This document shows positions 9,576-19,230 of a stretch of 64,000 bases of DNA, piece by piece. The position numbers and the translations under genes are program-made. Origin of the DNA: a bacterium (GTDB lineage: Bacteria > ARS69). The notes under the pieces were generated by a model. The model did no database searches. It saw only the letters and a list, made by a program, of their open reading frames with translations, and was not told where the DNA came from. Position 1 is the stretch's first letter, and every line of letters begins with the position of its first letter. The stretch is from assembly GCA_025774805.1 (NCBI GenBank), contig JALGZR010000052.1:1-64000 (forward strand). Direction: 5' to 3'.

Positions 9576-10102
9576 ATTTTCGATGAGAAAGGGATGCCTG
9601 AGGTGCCGACGTCCAACCTGTCGAGTGAATTGCAGGAGGTCCGCGGCGTCAAGGTCACGATCGTGAGCTGCGGCGTAGGCGTGATCCCCCAGGTAGTCCG
9701 GCAAGATCTTCCGCCCGAAGCGAAGCAGGCCGTCATTGCCGCCGGCCGGGATATCGCCGACCGCTTTGCCTTGCTCCCTGCCCGGTAGGAGGGATCTCGA
9801 GGGATCGTCCTTCGTCGCGTGGGTCTCCTGCGGACCCGGCAGGATACCCTTGAACGGCCGTACCTCCTGGGGTATGTGTACGAGTGCCCCAATCGGTGGC
9901 GTGACTATGGAGGAGCCCGAGGCCAGGCAGTGCGGTGCTCGGGCCGGACTCAGTATTTGATCTGCTCTGTAACCGATCGAACAACGTCTCGAATTGACGC
10001 GGGCCGCCCGGAACATGGTACGGCATGATCGATACACTCGCCTGACCGCAGAAGCCTCCTCTTCGCCCCCGACGGTTCTTTCACGAACGCGAAGGACATT
10101 GA
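9576..10102. other. intergenic stretch, no confident gene
   Basis: About 530 bases between the end of the redox operon and the methyltransferase gene. One short plus-strand frame is listed separately with low confidence. Antisense frames here are Arg/Pro-rich and look like composition artefacts. GAAGGAC just before the methyltransferase ATG is a good ribosome binding site. No hairpin followed by a T-run and no convincing promoter pair was found. Confidence 0.5.
9594..9788 (+). CDS. possible small protein, unrecognised
   Basis: 64 codons. The residues look less random than the other frames here (VKVTIVSCGVGVIPQVV, then EAKQAVIAAGRDIADRF), but there is no recognised domain. AAAGGG abuts the ATG; a GTG nine bases later would have better spacing. 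It may be a decayed fragment of a longer gene. Confidence 0.25.
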   Translation: MPEVPTSNLSSELQEVRGVKVTIVSCGVGVIPQVVRQDLPPEAKQAVIAAGRDIADRFALLPAR

Positions 10103-10771
10103 ATGATTCGGATACTCAGATCCATTCACCGGCGAATCCGGGAGCGCTTCATGGAGAAGCGCGAATGCTCCCAAGGCGAAATGATCGAGTGGTTGCTGGC
10201 TGATCGTTCAGAATGTCTAGGAGATCATCCCGTCTTCGTGGAGATCGGCTCCGGTGTATCGACCATTCATCTCAGTAGATGCGGAAGAAGACTCAAGGCA
10301 TCCGTCTACTCGCTCGACATCAATGCGGAAAAGATCGACGCCTTGCGATCGAAGGCCGGGGACCGGATCGCCAACGTGGAGTTCGTCGTCGGAAACAGCT
10401 TGGACATCCTCCCTGATGTCGTTGAGGGGAAGAGAATCGACTTCTTGTTCCTGGATTCCGCGGCCTCGGCCCTGCATACCCTCCACGAGTTCCTCATCTG
10501 CGAGCCCCACCTCCACCCGGGGGCTTGCGTACTTATCGACAACGCGGCAATGCCGGCGGAGAAGAGACCTCTGAGTCCGGCAAGGAAGGGTAAGATTCTG
10601 GTGCCGTATTTGCTGGCTTCATCACACTGGAAGGTTCGATCGCATCCCCGCGCCGGGGGTTCCATGGTCTCAGCAATCTACTGCGCAGATGCTGATTTCG
10701 CCGATCCCGATTACGAGAATCCTCGACATGTCGACCACTGGCAGGAGCATTTCGACATCGCTTTCCGGTAG
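10103..10771 (+). CDS. class I SAM-dependent methyltransferase-like protein
   Basis: 222 residues with ribosome binding site GAAGGAC before the ATG. It has the Rossmann-type motif I (VFVEIGSGVSTIHLS), an acidic end of strand 2 (VYSLDINAEKIDAL) and a motif IV-like segment (IDFLFLDSAASALHTLHEF), in the style of Methyltransf_24 proteins. No substrate clue is present. The gene looks less GC-rich than its neighbours and stands alone between unrelated genes, which suggests transfer. Confidence is good for the fold and low for activity. Confidence 0.7.
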   Translation: MIRILRSIHRRIRERFMEKRECSQGEMIEWLLADRSECLGDHPVFVEIGSGVSTIHLSRCGRRLKASVYSLDINAEKIDALRSKAGDRIANVEFVVGNSLDILPDVVEGKRIDFLFLDSAASALHTLHEFLICEPHLHPGACVLIDNAAMPAEKRPLSPARKGKILVPYLLASSHWKVRSHPRAGGSMVSAIYCADADFADPDYENPRHVDHWQEHFDIAFR

Positions 10772-10819
10772 ATGACCGGCCTTTCTCCGGCGTCCACCAG
10801 ATGCCTGTTCCTTCGCGGG

Positions 10820-12250
10820 TCAAGGCAGGAGTTCGTAAACGCCCACTGCGTAGAGAATCTCGTGGGCACCGCCGAACAGGATCATGGCAACCGTGCCCGC
10901 GCGCATCACACGACTCCGTTCCGACGCAGCGACGCCGAACAGAATCAGGACGGAGAGAGCGTAAGCGGGGAGAATGTGCCTCTCGTAGATCCGAAACATT
11001 CCGAACGACAGGGCCAGAAGGGCCCCCACGAAGAGGGCGCCCACGAGTCGCCGCCCGTCCCGCCCGGGTTCCGGACGCTGTAGCCACGACCAGGCGCTCG
11101 TGACGAGCACGGAGAACGAGAGAATCGAGATCCCCATGAGGAACATGCTCACTGCAAGGCCCAAGTGCACCCGAAGAAAAGTCAACGCGTGAAGGTACGT
11201 CCCGAACGTCGTGACGAGCTGCGGCCCCCGCACGAGATAGCACGAGAACGTGATCGTCGCGGCCACCAGTGCGAGCAGAATCCAGCGGTGCTTCGGGATA
11301 CGGCGAGCGAACGCGAGCGCGGCGGTGGCAGGAATCATGTAGTATCCGATGTTGGCGCTGACGCTCACGATCGCCAGCGAGTAGAGCCTCGCATCCGGGT
11401 GAAAGTCGTCCCGAGACGCAAACGCCGCGGGTAGGAGCCCTCCCCACAGCCAGTACTGGAAGGCGGTCCCGAGGAACGGAAGGACCAGCGGAGGCACCCA
11501 TCGCCACCGGGGACCATCCGATTTCCCGAGGTTGCCGAGCCGACTCCACTCACGGGCCAAGAGAAAGAGCAGAAACACCGCGGGCACGAAGATGAGGTTC
11601 TGCCGAATCAGACACGCCACCAGCCCCGACACCCCCGCCAGCCACAGAGCTCTCTCGCGCCCCGTCCGGAGGAACCAGAGCTGTGCGAACCAGGCCCCCG
11701 TGAGGGCGAGAAACGCCGGGTAATCGGTCATCACCACGAAATAGCACACGCCGAAATAGGGAAAGGCGGCGAGCGCCAGCACGGCGGCCCGCCAGTCGAT
11801 CTCTGAGATCTGTCTGGATGCCGCCGCGTAGATTCCGACGGCGAGCGCCCCGATGACCATCATCCACAGTCTGAGTTGCGGGAGGTCCGTGCCGGTCCAC
11901 CGCGCGAGTCGGCCCATGACGCCATGGAAGAGGGGTCCCATGGCGAGACCGGTGTCCCGCATCTCGGCCACGGTCGGGAAGTGGTCGACAAAGTTCAGGA
12001 TGTTCGGGACGTGATATCCGCCCTCGTCCATCTTGGGGGGAAATTGAAGCCCGGTGAGCACGGGCACCCAGAGGAGCAGGGCCACCAGAACGGCGAACCA
12101 CGCGAGGCTGCGCGCATTGGAGAAGCGCAGGCCGGCACGCCGGAGGGGCTGGGACAGGAGAGTCACCGTCGGGATGGCCAGGGATCGAGGAGCTCCGATT
12201 CTAGCCTCGATCCGACAGAAAATCTCGGCGAAAAGCGCTGGCGCTCGCAC
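10820..12250 (-). CDS. polytopic membrane glycosyltransferase, GT-C type, ALG10-like
   Basis: 476 residues with about ten hydrophobic segments. After the first membrane helix comes PKMDEGGYHVPNILNFVDHF, then GPLFHGVMGRLARWTG. This resembles the first luminal loop of the DIE2/ALG10 glucosyltransferases, where an Asp-Glu pair precedes a His and Pro. Such enzymes use a lipid-linked sugar donor on the outer face of the inner membrane. The start appears to be GTG with no clear ribosome binding site, so the exact N-terminus is uncertain. It is convergent with the methyltransferase gene. Family assignment is moderate. Confidence 0.6.
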   Translation of the reverse strand: MRAPALFAEIFCRIEARIGAPRSLAIPTVTLLSQPLRRAGLRFSNARSLAWFAVLVALLLWVPVLTGLQFPPKMDEGGYHVPNILNFVDHFPTVAEMRDTGLAMGPLFHGVMGRLARWTGTDLPQLRLWMMVIGALAVGIYAAASRQISEIDWRAAVLALAAFPYFGVCYFVVMTDYPAFLALTGAWFAQLWFLRTGRERALWLAGVSGLVACLIRQNLIFVPAVFLLFLLAREWSRLGNLGKSDGPRWRWVPPLVLPFLGTAFQYWLWGGLLPAAFASRDDFHPDARLYSLAIVSVSANIGYYMIPATAALAFARRIPKHRWILLALVAATITFSCYLVRGPQLVTTFGTYLHALTFLRVHLGLAVSMFLMGISILSFSVLVTSAWSWLQRPEPGRDGRRLVGALFVGALLALSFGMFRIYERHILPAYALSVLILFGVAASERSRVMRAGTVAMILFGGAHEILYAVGVYELLP

Positions 12251-12340
12251 GATAGCATGCCATCCGCGGCCGTGCTCGCCCTCGCCTTCTCGAGTCGCGT
12301 CGCATCCCGAGTCGGGCCGGGGAGGTCGACGGTCCCCGAG

Positions 12341-13510
12341 TCATCGGAAGAGCGTGGCGATCCCCGACCAGAAGGTCTCGGCGCCTGTTCCCACCCGATC
12401 GACCTCGTGCGGCAGCGCCGGCACCACCACCTCGGCCCCGCCGCCACGCCCCGCGCTCCGTGCGGCCGCCGTCCACGCACGAGCCCGCTCCGTCAGCAGG
12501 TCCCACCGGGCGCGGGCGGCCTCGTTACGACCCAGATCACCGTGCAATGCGGCCGCGCGGGAGAGGTACTCGGGAGTGGCGGGATCCAACCGATAGGCGG
12601 CCTCGCTCAGGACGAGCGGAACGACACGCCAACCGTCGCGCTGGAATCTCGTCCCCGCGGAGTGGAGCTGCTCGGCGACGACGACCGGCCGGAAGCCGAC
12701 TCCGAAGAGCACGAGGGCAACGAGCAGGCCGGCGCTCACGAGCCCCGAGAGCGTCGATGACGGTGCCGGGGTGACGCGTCGGATTCCGTCCAAGGCCTGA
12801 ACGATCCAGGCGAAGAGAATTACGGCGGTGCATCCGGTGGCCGCGAGAAAGACGGTCTCCAGATCGGGTCTCGAGATGCCCGACATCGAGGCGGGGGAGG
12901 GGAGGGTCCAGAGCCGGGGCGCATGCGCCAGCACGAGCGCACACGCGGCCAAAGGAGCCAGAAGGCCAAACATCCAGGCGCCGAGGCGCGGACGCCCCGA
13001 CAGCAGAAGTCCGAGACCCGGGACGATCAATCCGGCTGCGCCGACCACGACCGGGCGGCGGACCCAGCGCACCCCGTCCGGGAATCGAGCCGCCCGGCTC
13101 GACATCACGAGTCCGATCGCCCGCGCCCACGCCGTCGCGAGCGCGAAGCCGAGTGCGGGAACGATGAGAAGCCACTTCAGAACGCCTTTCGACGATTCCA
13201 GGGTTCCGGCCAAAAGGGGCCAACCCGTGCTGGTGAGCGTCACGATCATGGCCAGACAGGCCGCGGAGATCGCGAGCCAGCGACCCCGGGCCCGTGGAGT
13301 CGGGAGCCACCAGACGGCGGCGATCGGTCCCAGAACGATTGCGGAGGCGAGCCGGATCCATGGACGGGGGGGCGTCGACCCGGGCGTCTTCGGCGCCGGG
13401 ATCCGATCGCCGCTCGGGACCCTCCTCTGATTCGCGCCGGGGACTGGGGTCGGAGTCCGGCTCTTCCGGGGGGCATCGATGACGTAGATCTTCTCGGACG
13501 AGGAGGACAT
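12341..13510 (-). CDS. multi-pass membrane protein of unknown function with helical C-terminal tail
   Basis: 389 residues. GAGGGAAGTC precedes the ATG at good spacing. The first 50 or so residues are Pro/Arg/Ser-rich and probably cytoplasmic. Seven or eight hydrophobic segments follow (for example IRLASAIVLGPIAAVWWLPT and VVVGAAGLIVPGLGLLLSG). After the last one comes a soluble, Ala-rich region with a TPR-like pair (AAYRLDPATPEYLSRAAALH). Not recognised. It is followed on the same strand by the ALG10-like gene after about 90 bases, so they may be co-transcribed. Confidence 0.6.
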   Translation of the reverse strand: MSSSSEKIYVIDAPRKSRTPTPVPGANQRRVPSGDRIPAPKTPGSTPPRPWIRLASAIVLGPIAAVWWLPTPRARGRWLAISAACLAMIVTLTSTGWPLLAGTLESSKGVLKWLLIVPALGFALATAWARAIGLVMSSRAARFPDGVRWVRRPVVVGAAGLIVPGLGLLLSGRPRLGAWMFGLLAPLAACALVLAHAPRLWTLPSPASMSGISRPDLETVFLAATGCTAVILFAWIVQALDGIRRVTPAPSSTLSGLVSAGLLVALVLFGVGFRPVVVAEQLHSAGTRFQRDGWRVVPLVLSEAAYRLDPATPEYLSRAAALHGDLGRNEAARARWDLLTERARAWTAAARSAGRGGGAEVVVPALPHEVDRVGTGAETFWSGIATLFR

Positions 13511-13553
13511 GGACTTCCCTCGAGGTCGGGGCCGAGTTGTGGTCGTCGACTCT

Positions 13554-15186
13554 TCAGAGCCCGCAGTTCTCGGAAGGTGTCTCGTTCACAGCGGCGGCCA
13601 GCTGCTTCGCCTCTCTACACGCGGCTCCTTCTCCGGAGGCGAGGAGCGGCTCGACCACGGCGATCACCGCACCCATCGTCGAATCGACCTCGCCGTCCCC
13701 GTCCGTGTCGACGGGGAGATCCGGATGGGCGCCGTTGTAGGCCCAGTTCAGGAGAGCGGTGAACCAGTGGCGGTGCGCTTGGGCACAACGGGCGCCGAAC
13801 TGTTTACCGAGAACGAAGAGCGCGTCCTCGGGATCCAGGCTTCCGTCTCCCATCGTCCAATCGATTACCGTCTCGCTCTCCACGGACGCCAGCAGGGCCA
13901 CGAGATCGTCCGGATCGAGCCTCAAACGGCCCCGGCCGGCGCCCACCAGGCAGGCGTACTGGTGCTTCCAGAAACCGGGCCCGCGGAAGCAGACGTCTTC
14001 CGGCGGCGGCGCCGACGGGGCCCATCCGAACGCGAGGTCGGCCACGACGGCGTTGTCCGCGGCGAGGTTCACGAGCTCCGGACTGCAGTCCCCCCCGGCG
14101 CAGGTCGTGGGCTCCCAACCGGCGGGAAGGGTCGACTCGTGGACCAGGACCAGGTATTCGCCGGCGCAAAGGCCGACGAACGAGAATGCCCCGTCTCCAT
14201 CCGTGCTCGTCACCGCAGGTCCGGCCGCCCCGCCCTGGAGCTCCACCGTGATCCAGGCGAGTCCCGGCTCGTGGGAATCCTCGATCCCGTTTCCGTCCTC
14301 GTCGTGCCAGACGCGCCCCGAGACAGATGCGACACAGGTCGTCGGCTCGCCGTCGATGCAGAGCGCGCCGAGTATGTGCACGATGCGGTCACCCGATCCG
14401 TCGGCCGGGCTCTCGAGCTGGTAGGCGAAGTGCGCGGCGTCCGATGGAATCGTGACGTCCTCGATGATGACATCCATCCAGGCGCCGGCGGCGGCGGTGA
14501 GACGATCTTCGAGCACGTTCGGAGCGGACCCGACCAGCGAGGCGGCGGCCGGGCCGGGGCCGGCGCTCCACCAGATCCTGTCGGTCGAACCGGCCTCACA
14601 GTCGCCGGCGGCTATCACGAACCGTCCCTGGCGGGCTTCGTGCGAGTAGCCCGCGGGGAACTCCCAAACCGACCCCGCCCCGTCGTGAACGAACTCCTGC
14701 GGATCGACGAAGTGAATCGCGGTCCACGGGGAGTCCGGATCGTAGTAGGTCACGATCGCGGTGAGACCGTCGAGCCGCATCGGTTCTCCGAGATCGAACC
14801 CGCTCACGAAGAGCGTGTTGTTCCCGTGGCGGAGGAGCGACGACGCGTCGTATTCGTACACGAACGCCGCCGACTTGCTGACGCGCGATCTGCGTCGCGG
14901 CCCGCTGGTGGCCATTGACCAGGATGTACGGGTCACCGGCGGGATTCGTTCCCCGACCGGCCCAACGAAGGCGGGCACTCGTGATGTCGGCGCCGGATGC
15001 CGCCGGAACGTGGAGGTCGAGTCGGGCGGGCTGCGAATCGAGACCGACGGCGGCGACGACCAGGTTCTGCGGCGGATCGTAGCGCGGGAGGCTGCCGGCA
15101 GGATCCGGTTCGAAGAGGCCCTCTCTCAGACAACCTGCGACGAATGTCGAGCACGCCAGAAGAGCGAGAGCATAGCGGACGTTCAT
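13554..15186 (-). pseudogene. lipoprotein with SdrD_B-like domain, split by a frameshift
   Basis: The start is the ATG preceded by GGGGGAAGTGTC. The N-terminus is a lipoprotein signal (LALLACSTFVAGC) followed by a beta-rich region (SARLRWAGRGTNPAGDPY). Around 14885-14900 the frame is lost in a GCGCG-rich tract and coding sense resumes one frame over with RVSKSAAFVYEYDASSLL. The second part holds an SdrD_B-type repeat (SVSGRVWHDEDGNGIEDSHE) and a C-terminal GPGFWKHQ domain with paired cysteines. Both halves make good protein, so a single-base indel, either a real recent mutation or a sequencing error, is the simplest reading. It is probably a cell-surface adhesin-like lipoprotein. Nothing else in the neighbourhood suggests a partner. 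Confidence 0.7.
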
Positions 15187-15944
15187 GACACTTCCCCCGA
15201 TCCTGAGATGAGTGCGAACACGCGCGTGGCGCTCGCGACCACTGATGATGTCGGTGGGGGCACGGCCCGAACCCAAAGTGGGGGCTCGGGCCGGGTACGC
15301 GTCGCCGACTGCTCCGCGGACGGAGATTTCCCTTTGAGATATCGGAATCGCCCCCGGTCGGCTTGAGGGTGCGCTCCCCGAGCGGGAGATCGGATCCGCG
15401 CGATCCGGGTCAAAGTCCCCCAAGGAAGTCCGAGATCGCGAGGAATCGGTCAAAGAGACCGACGCTGGGGAGCCGCGTCCGCAACCGGTCGACCGGGGAC
15501 GCGTCCCCCGGCCCGTCTCCGGGCGCGTCGTGAACGCCGTGCGGGAACCGTTTCTGATTAACCCGGACTATTCATGAACGACCTGCTGCGATCGCGGATC
15601 CGCACCACCGGACGGGCGTCCTCGCGTCTCGCACCCTGCGACGTATCGTTCAGATACGACTCGGGTTCAATAGTCCGGGTTAACGCAGGGGAGGGGGATG
15701 GGCTCCCCCGGGAAGCGCGCGAGGTCTCGATGAGAGGGGCCCCCGGAAGAGCCGCGGATCCCTGCGCCTCCATCGGCGAGACAATTGCCCGCGATTCGGT
15801 GTAGGATGAGCGCTCGGCATTCCCGAGCATCGACGGACCGCCAGCGGGGACCCGTTCGATGCGGACAGGGCGAAGCCGGGCCCGCTGCCTCGGTCCGCTC
15901 TTCACGGGAAGGTCGAGTCGCTGCGGCGAAAGGGGCACCCGACG
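15187..15944. other. long intergenic stretch holding a MITE-like element
   Basis: About 760 bases between the lipoprotein start and the SpoIIAA-like gene. Apart from the inverted-repeat element annotated separately, no frame looks coding on either strand. The part next to the lipoprotein presumably holds its promoter, but no convincing pair of hexamers was found. Confidence 0.5.
15558..15683. mobile_element. 126-bp MITE-like element bounded by perfect 15-bp inverted repeats
   Basis: TTAACCCGGACTATT at the left end is matched exactly by its reverse complement AATAGTCCGGGTTAA at the right end. The 96 bases between carry no gene. Non-autonomous insertion elements have this form. No clear target-site duplication is visible outside the repeats, so transposition is inferred, not shown. 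Confidence 0.5.
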
Positions 15945-16406
15945 ATGGCCTTCCCTATCTTCGTCGAAGGCGACCTGGTGACCGTTTACAGTTCGGACGG
16001 GACCGTCGAGCACCGTGACGTCGTCGATACCCTGAAGCTCCTCTCCGAAAGTGCCCGGGAGTATTCGGGGAAATCCCTCGTCATCGTGGATCCCGGATCG
16101 AAGTACAGCCCCTCGGATGACGACTTGCGGCAGTTCGCCCGCATGATCGCGCACCTGCTGAGTGACGTCTTCTGGAGGATCGCGCTCGTGGCGCCGAGCG
16201 ATCTCCACTTCGGTCTCGGTCGAATGGCCGCGGGCCTCGCCGAGGTGAGCACCCCCGAGAGGAAGCACGGAGAGTTCCGGGTGTTTCGGGAGAAGCGGGA
16301 AGCCATCGATTGGGCTACCGCGGTGCCGAACTCGGGCGAGGGCGGGGAGCCACCGCACTCTGACGCGGGAACCGACCCGGGGAAGCTCTCGAAGCGCTCC
16401 CCCTGA
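15945..16406 (+). CDS. small SpoIIAA-like (STAS-related) protein
   Basis: 153 residues. The first 115 form an alternating alpha/beta pattern (PIFVEGDLVTVYSSDG, KSLVIVDPGSKYSPS, VFWRIALVAPSDLHFGLGRM) like the SpoIIAA-like/DUF3478 group of STAS-related proteins. The last 35 residues are charged and probably disordered. Related proteins are found alone and have no settled function. It faces the BNR gene tail to tail. Assignment is tentative. Confidence 0.5.
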   Translation: MAFPIFVEGDLVTVYSSDGTVEHRDVVDTLKLLSESAREYSGKSLVIVDPGSKYSPSDDDLRQFARMIAHLLSDVFWRIALVAPSDLHFGLGRMAAGLAEVSTPERKHGEFRVFREKREAIDWATAVPNSGEGGEPPHSDAGTDPGKLSKRSP

Positions 16407-16427
16407 GATCTCGCGAAGACGGCTCTT

Positions 16428-18989
16428 CTATCGCGTGACGACGATCTTTCGCGCTTGATCCTCCTTCCCGGCGGTCAAGACGGCGAAGTAGATTCCGCTG
16501 GGCACGTCCTCCGTGACCCAGGGAACCGCGCGGATGACCCCGTCGCCCCCGGAGTGCACGGCGAGGTGACTCACGAGCCGGCCCCGAACGTCGTAGACGT
16601 CCAGCGTCACGCGACCCGCGTGTCTCGCTGCGTACCGTAGCCAGGTCCGATCGGCGACCGGGTTCGGGAACGGCGGGTCGAGCATGAGATTCAGGGAAGG
16701 AGCCGCGGCGACTTCACCGACACGGTTGCTGTTCGGCGGCGGGAGAGCGACTTCCCACGCTCCCCGCCCGTGCGTTCCGGCGACGAGCTTCCGAGCCGAT
16801 CTCTGAATCTCCAGGTCGTACACGACGGCGTTGGGGAGCCCGGCCTCGAAGGGAAACCAGTTCACACCGCCGTTCGTGCTCACCCACACGCCGACGTCGG
16901 TTCCGATGTACCAGTAATCCGTATCCAGCGGGTCGACCACGATCGCGTTGACCGGCTGGGTCGGAAAGTCGCCGGTGACGTCCTGCCAGGTGGCCCCCTG
17001 ATCGATCGTGATCGCGATGTGGGCGACCGAGGTGTCGTAGGCTCCGAAGGTGACGAACGCCGCGTCGACATCGGTCGGGTGCGCGAGGATCTTCGTCACC
17101 GGTCCGGTGGCGAAGCCGTAGGGGGAGGCCGCCGACCAGGATTCTCCGTCGTCGACGGTGACGAGGACCCCGGTCGAGTCGTGCACCGTCCAGACCACGT
17201 TCCCGTCGACGGGGCTGATGGAGATCCAGGTCGCGGTGTGGGACGCGACGTTCACCCACGGGCTTCCGCCGTCCGTCGTCCGGTAGATGGAGCCTCCGGA
17301 AGTCGTGTAGAGGTGGTTCGGTACGTTCTGGTCCTCGTCGACCGGCGTCACCCAAGTGCCGTATCCGGAGATTCCGTCCATGATGTCGAACCAGGACTGA
17401 CCCCCGTTGCGGCTCTTCACGTGCCATCCGAACTGGGCCTCCGCGTAGATGACGTGCGCCCTCGTGGGGTTGATGTTGCAGACCATGCCGTCGGCGATGA
17501 GATTCGAGACGAACCAAGTGTTCTCCCCGTCCCGGCCGGGAACGCCGTTGTCCTGCGTCCCTCCCATGACGAAGATCGGATCCGACTGGGCAACGCAGAT
17601 GTCGTAGAACTGATACGTCGCCATGCCGTCCCGGCGCGACATCCAGTGGCGCCCGTCATCCGTGGACCTCCAGACGCCGCCGTCGGTGGCCACCCAGACG
17701 TTCGAGGTCGAGCCCGGTTCGTAGATGATCGCGTGGTGATCGACGTGGGGGCAGTCGTCATTCCCCAACAGAGGGCACTTGTCCTGCCGGAGCCAGGTCC
17801 AGCCCCCGTCGTTGGAGACCCACATGGGGACGCCCCCCGCGAGCAGACGATCGGTGTCATCGGGATCCACGGCGAGGGTGACGTTGTACCACCCCTGATA
17901 GCCCACCATGTTGGTGTCGGTGTTGAGCGCCTCCCAGGTGGCCCCGTTGTCCGTGCTGCGATAGACGCCCAACGTCCGCCATGTCTGAGAGTTCGTGTAG
18001 TTCGCCCAGATCCAGTCCGGCTCGGCGGGCGAGACGGCGATCTTCGTCTTCCCGATCTGATAGCCGAGGGGTTGTCCCGTCCCCGCCTTGGCCCACGTGA
18101 GACCATCGTCGGTGGACACCTTCACGTTGTTTCCGCCGTCGTCCTCTCCTTTGACGGTGTAGACCCGGCTCGCGTCTCCGGGCTTCCACTTCACGTCGTA
18201 GTAGTCACCCCCCGTCCGGACCGCGGTCCAGGTCATCCCTTCATCGGTGGAGCGCCAGAGACCGTCGGTCGCTCCGGCGAGGATCGTGCCCGTCGCGGGG
18301 TTCGACTCCATCACGTGGAACCCGTGCCCGTACAGGCCCGCCACGGGATAGGACAGGTCCGTGGGACCCCAGGTGTTCCCACCGTCCGTCGACCGCAGAA
18401 CGCCGACCCCGCCCACGCGACCGATGTTCATGGTGGCCTCGCCCGTTCCGATGAGAACGATGTCGGAGTTCCAGGGCAGCACCTCCACCGCCCCGACGCC
18501 GAGGGTGGGGAGCTCCGCGGTGGACGTCGTCCACGTGTCCCCGCCGTCCGTCGACTTCCACAGCCCGCCGGAGGCCGAACCGGCGTAGACGATGTCCGGG
18601 TCGGTCGGGTGGAAGTCGATGTCGAGAATCCGTCCGGACAGGTTGACCGGACCGATCTCGAACCAGCCGGACCGGGGAGTCACCGATCCGTCGCGCTCGC
18701 GTTTGACAAGCCAGGCCTCCCAGCGGGCGCCCGGCGCGGGCAGTCTCCCGTTCCGCATTCTCCGCTCGGTGGCCCACTTGACCCGGTTGTACGGCTTCCA
18801 GCCGCTGCCTCTCTCGTGCCTGAGGTCGGGCCGGTCGAGGAGCGCGGATTCTCTGGATGCGGTTTCGGAGGTGATCGTCTCGTCGGCCGGAGCCTCGGGC
18901 GGTGAGAACGGAACGCCGGTGAGGAAGACCCCCGAAAGAGCGAGGGTCAACGCACCGCAGGCGGTGCGGGAGCGAATGCACGACATCAT
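16428..18989 (-). CDS. secreted BNR/sortilin-type propeller protein with FlgD-like C-terminal sorting domain (copy A)
   Basis: 853 residues. AGGGGAA lies 7 bases before the ATG. A signal peptide (ALTLALSGVFLTG) precedes many BNR-type blades with Asp-box-like cores (GGLWKSTDGGDTW, GVLRSTDGGNTW, GVWRSTDDGRHW), as in sortilin/exo-sialidase-like propellers. The final 85 residues are a FlgD-like/type IX-like sorting domain (NPVADRTWLRYA, LDVYDVRGRLVS, VPSGIYFAVL, ending KIVVTR). In the FCB group such tails direct proteins across the outer membrane through the type IX system. A close paralog of almost equal length lies at 47473-50043. No catalytic residues were assigned. Confidence 0.85.
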   Translation of the reverse strand: MMSCIRSRTACGALTLALSGVFLTGVPFSPPEAPADETITSETASRESALLDRPDLRHERGSGWKPYNRVKWATERRMRNGRLPAPGARWEAWLVKRERDGSVTPRSGWFEIGPVNLSGRILDIDFHPTDPDIVYAGSASGGLWKSTDGGDTWTTSTAELPTLGVGAVEVLPWNSDIVLIGTGEATMNIGRVGGVGVLRSTDGGNTWGPTDLSYPVAGLYGHGFHVMESNPATGTILAGATDGLWRSTDEGMTWTAVRTGGDYYDVKWKPGDASRVYTVKGEDDGGNNVKVSTDDGLTWAKAGTGQPLGYQIGKTKIAVSPAEPDWIWANYTNSQTWRTLGVYRSTDNGATWEALNTDTNMVGYQGWYNVTLAVDPDDTDRLLAGGVPMWVSNDGGWTWLRQDKCPLLGNDDCPHVDHHAIIYEPGSTSNVWVATDGGVWRSTDDGRHWMSRRDGMATYQFYDICVAQSDPIFVMGGTQDNGVPGRDGENTWFVSNLIADGMVCNINPTRAHVIYAEAQFGWHVKSRNGGQSWFDIMDGISGYGTWVTPVDEDQNVPNHLYTTSGGSIYRTTDGGSPWVNVASHTATWISISPVDGNVVWTVHDSTGVLVTVDDGESWSAASPYGFATGPVTKILAHPTDVDAAFVTFGAYDTSVAHIAITIDQGATWQDVTGDFPTQPVNAIVVDPLDTDYWYIGTDVGVWVSTNGGVNWFPFEAGLPNAVVYDLEIQRSARKLVAGTHGRGAWEVALPPPNSNRVGEVAAAPSLNLMLDPPFPNPVADRTWLRYAARHAGRVTLDVYDVRGRLVSHLAVHSGGDGVIRAVPWVTEDVPSGIYFAVLTAGKEDQARKIVVTR

Positions 18990-19093
18990 GATCGATTCCC
19001 CTGCGCGGAAATGGTCTGGAGCGGAGTGGGAGAGATCGGAGGGAGGGCTCCGCTCGGTCGCGTCAGGGCTCGGGGAGGGACGGACGCGTAGCT

Positions 19094-19103
19094 ACTATAC
19101 CAA
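19094..19103 (-). promoter_or_regulatory. possible extended -10 promoter for BNR copy A
   Basis: On the minus strand the sequence reads TTGGTATAGT, a TGnTATAGT extended -10 box about 105 bases before the BNR start. No good -35 hexamer is present, as is common for extended -10 promoters. Judged by eye only. Confidence 0.3.
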
Positions 19104-19199
19104 GGCGGAGAGGCCGGCTCCAGGCCACTCCCCAACATCCCGGGCCGGAGCCGACCCGGGATGATCTTCGCGGGGGACCGCTCTCTCTCCGCCTGGGCT

Positions 19200-19223
19200 C
19201 CGCACGGGCGTGTGCCCGTGCGG
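19200..19223 (-). terminator. perfect 10-bp hairpin after the beta-helix gene
   Basis: CCGCACGGGC, a GTGT loop and GCCCGTGCGG form a perfect stem 7 bases past the beta-helix stop codon. No T-run follows on the minus strand, so this may be a processing or pause hairpin instead of a classical intrinsic terminator. Confidence 0.5.
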
Positions 19224-19230
19224 GCAATCC

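Noticed and set aside
14596-15100. Independent small genes on either side of the lipoprotein frameshift
   Set aside because: Neither half has its own sensible start or end; together they form one continuous protein.
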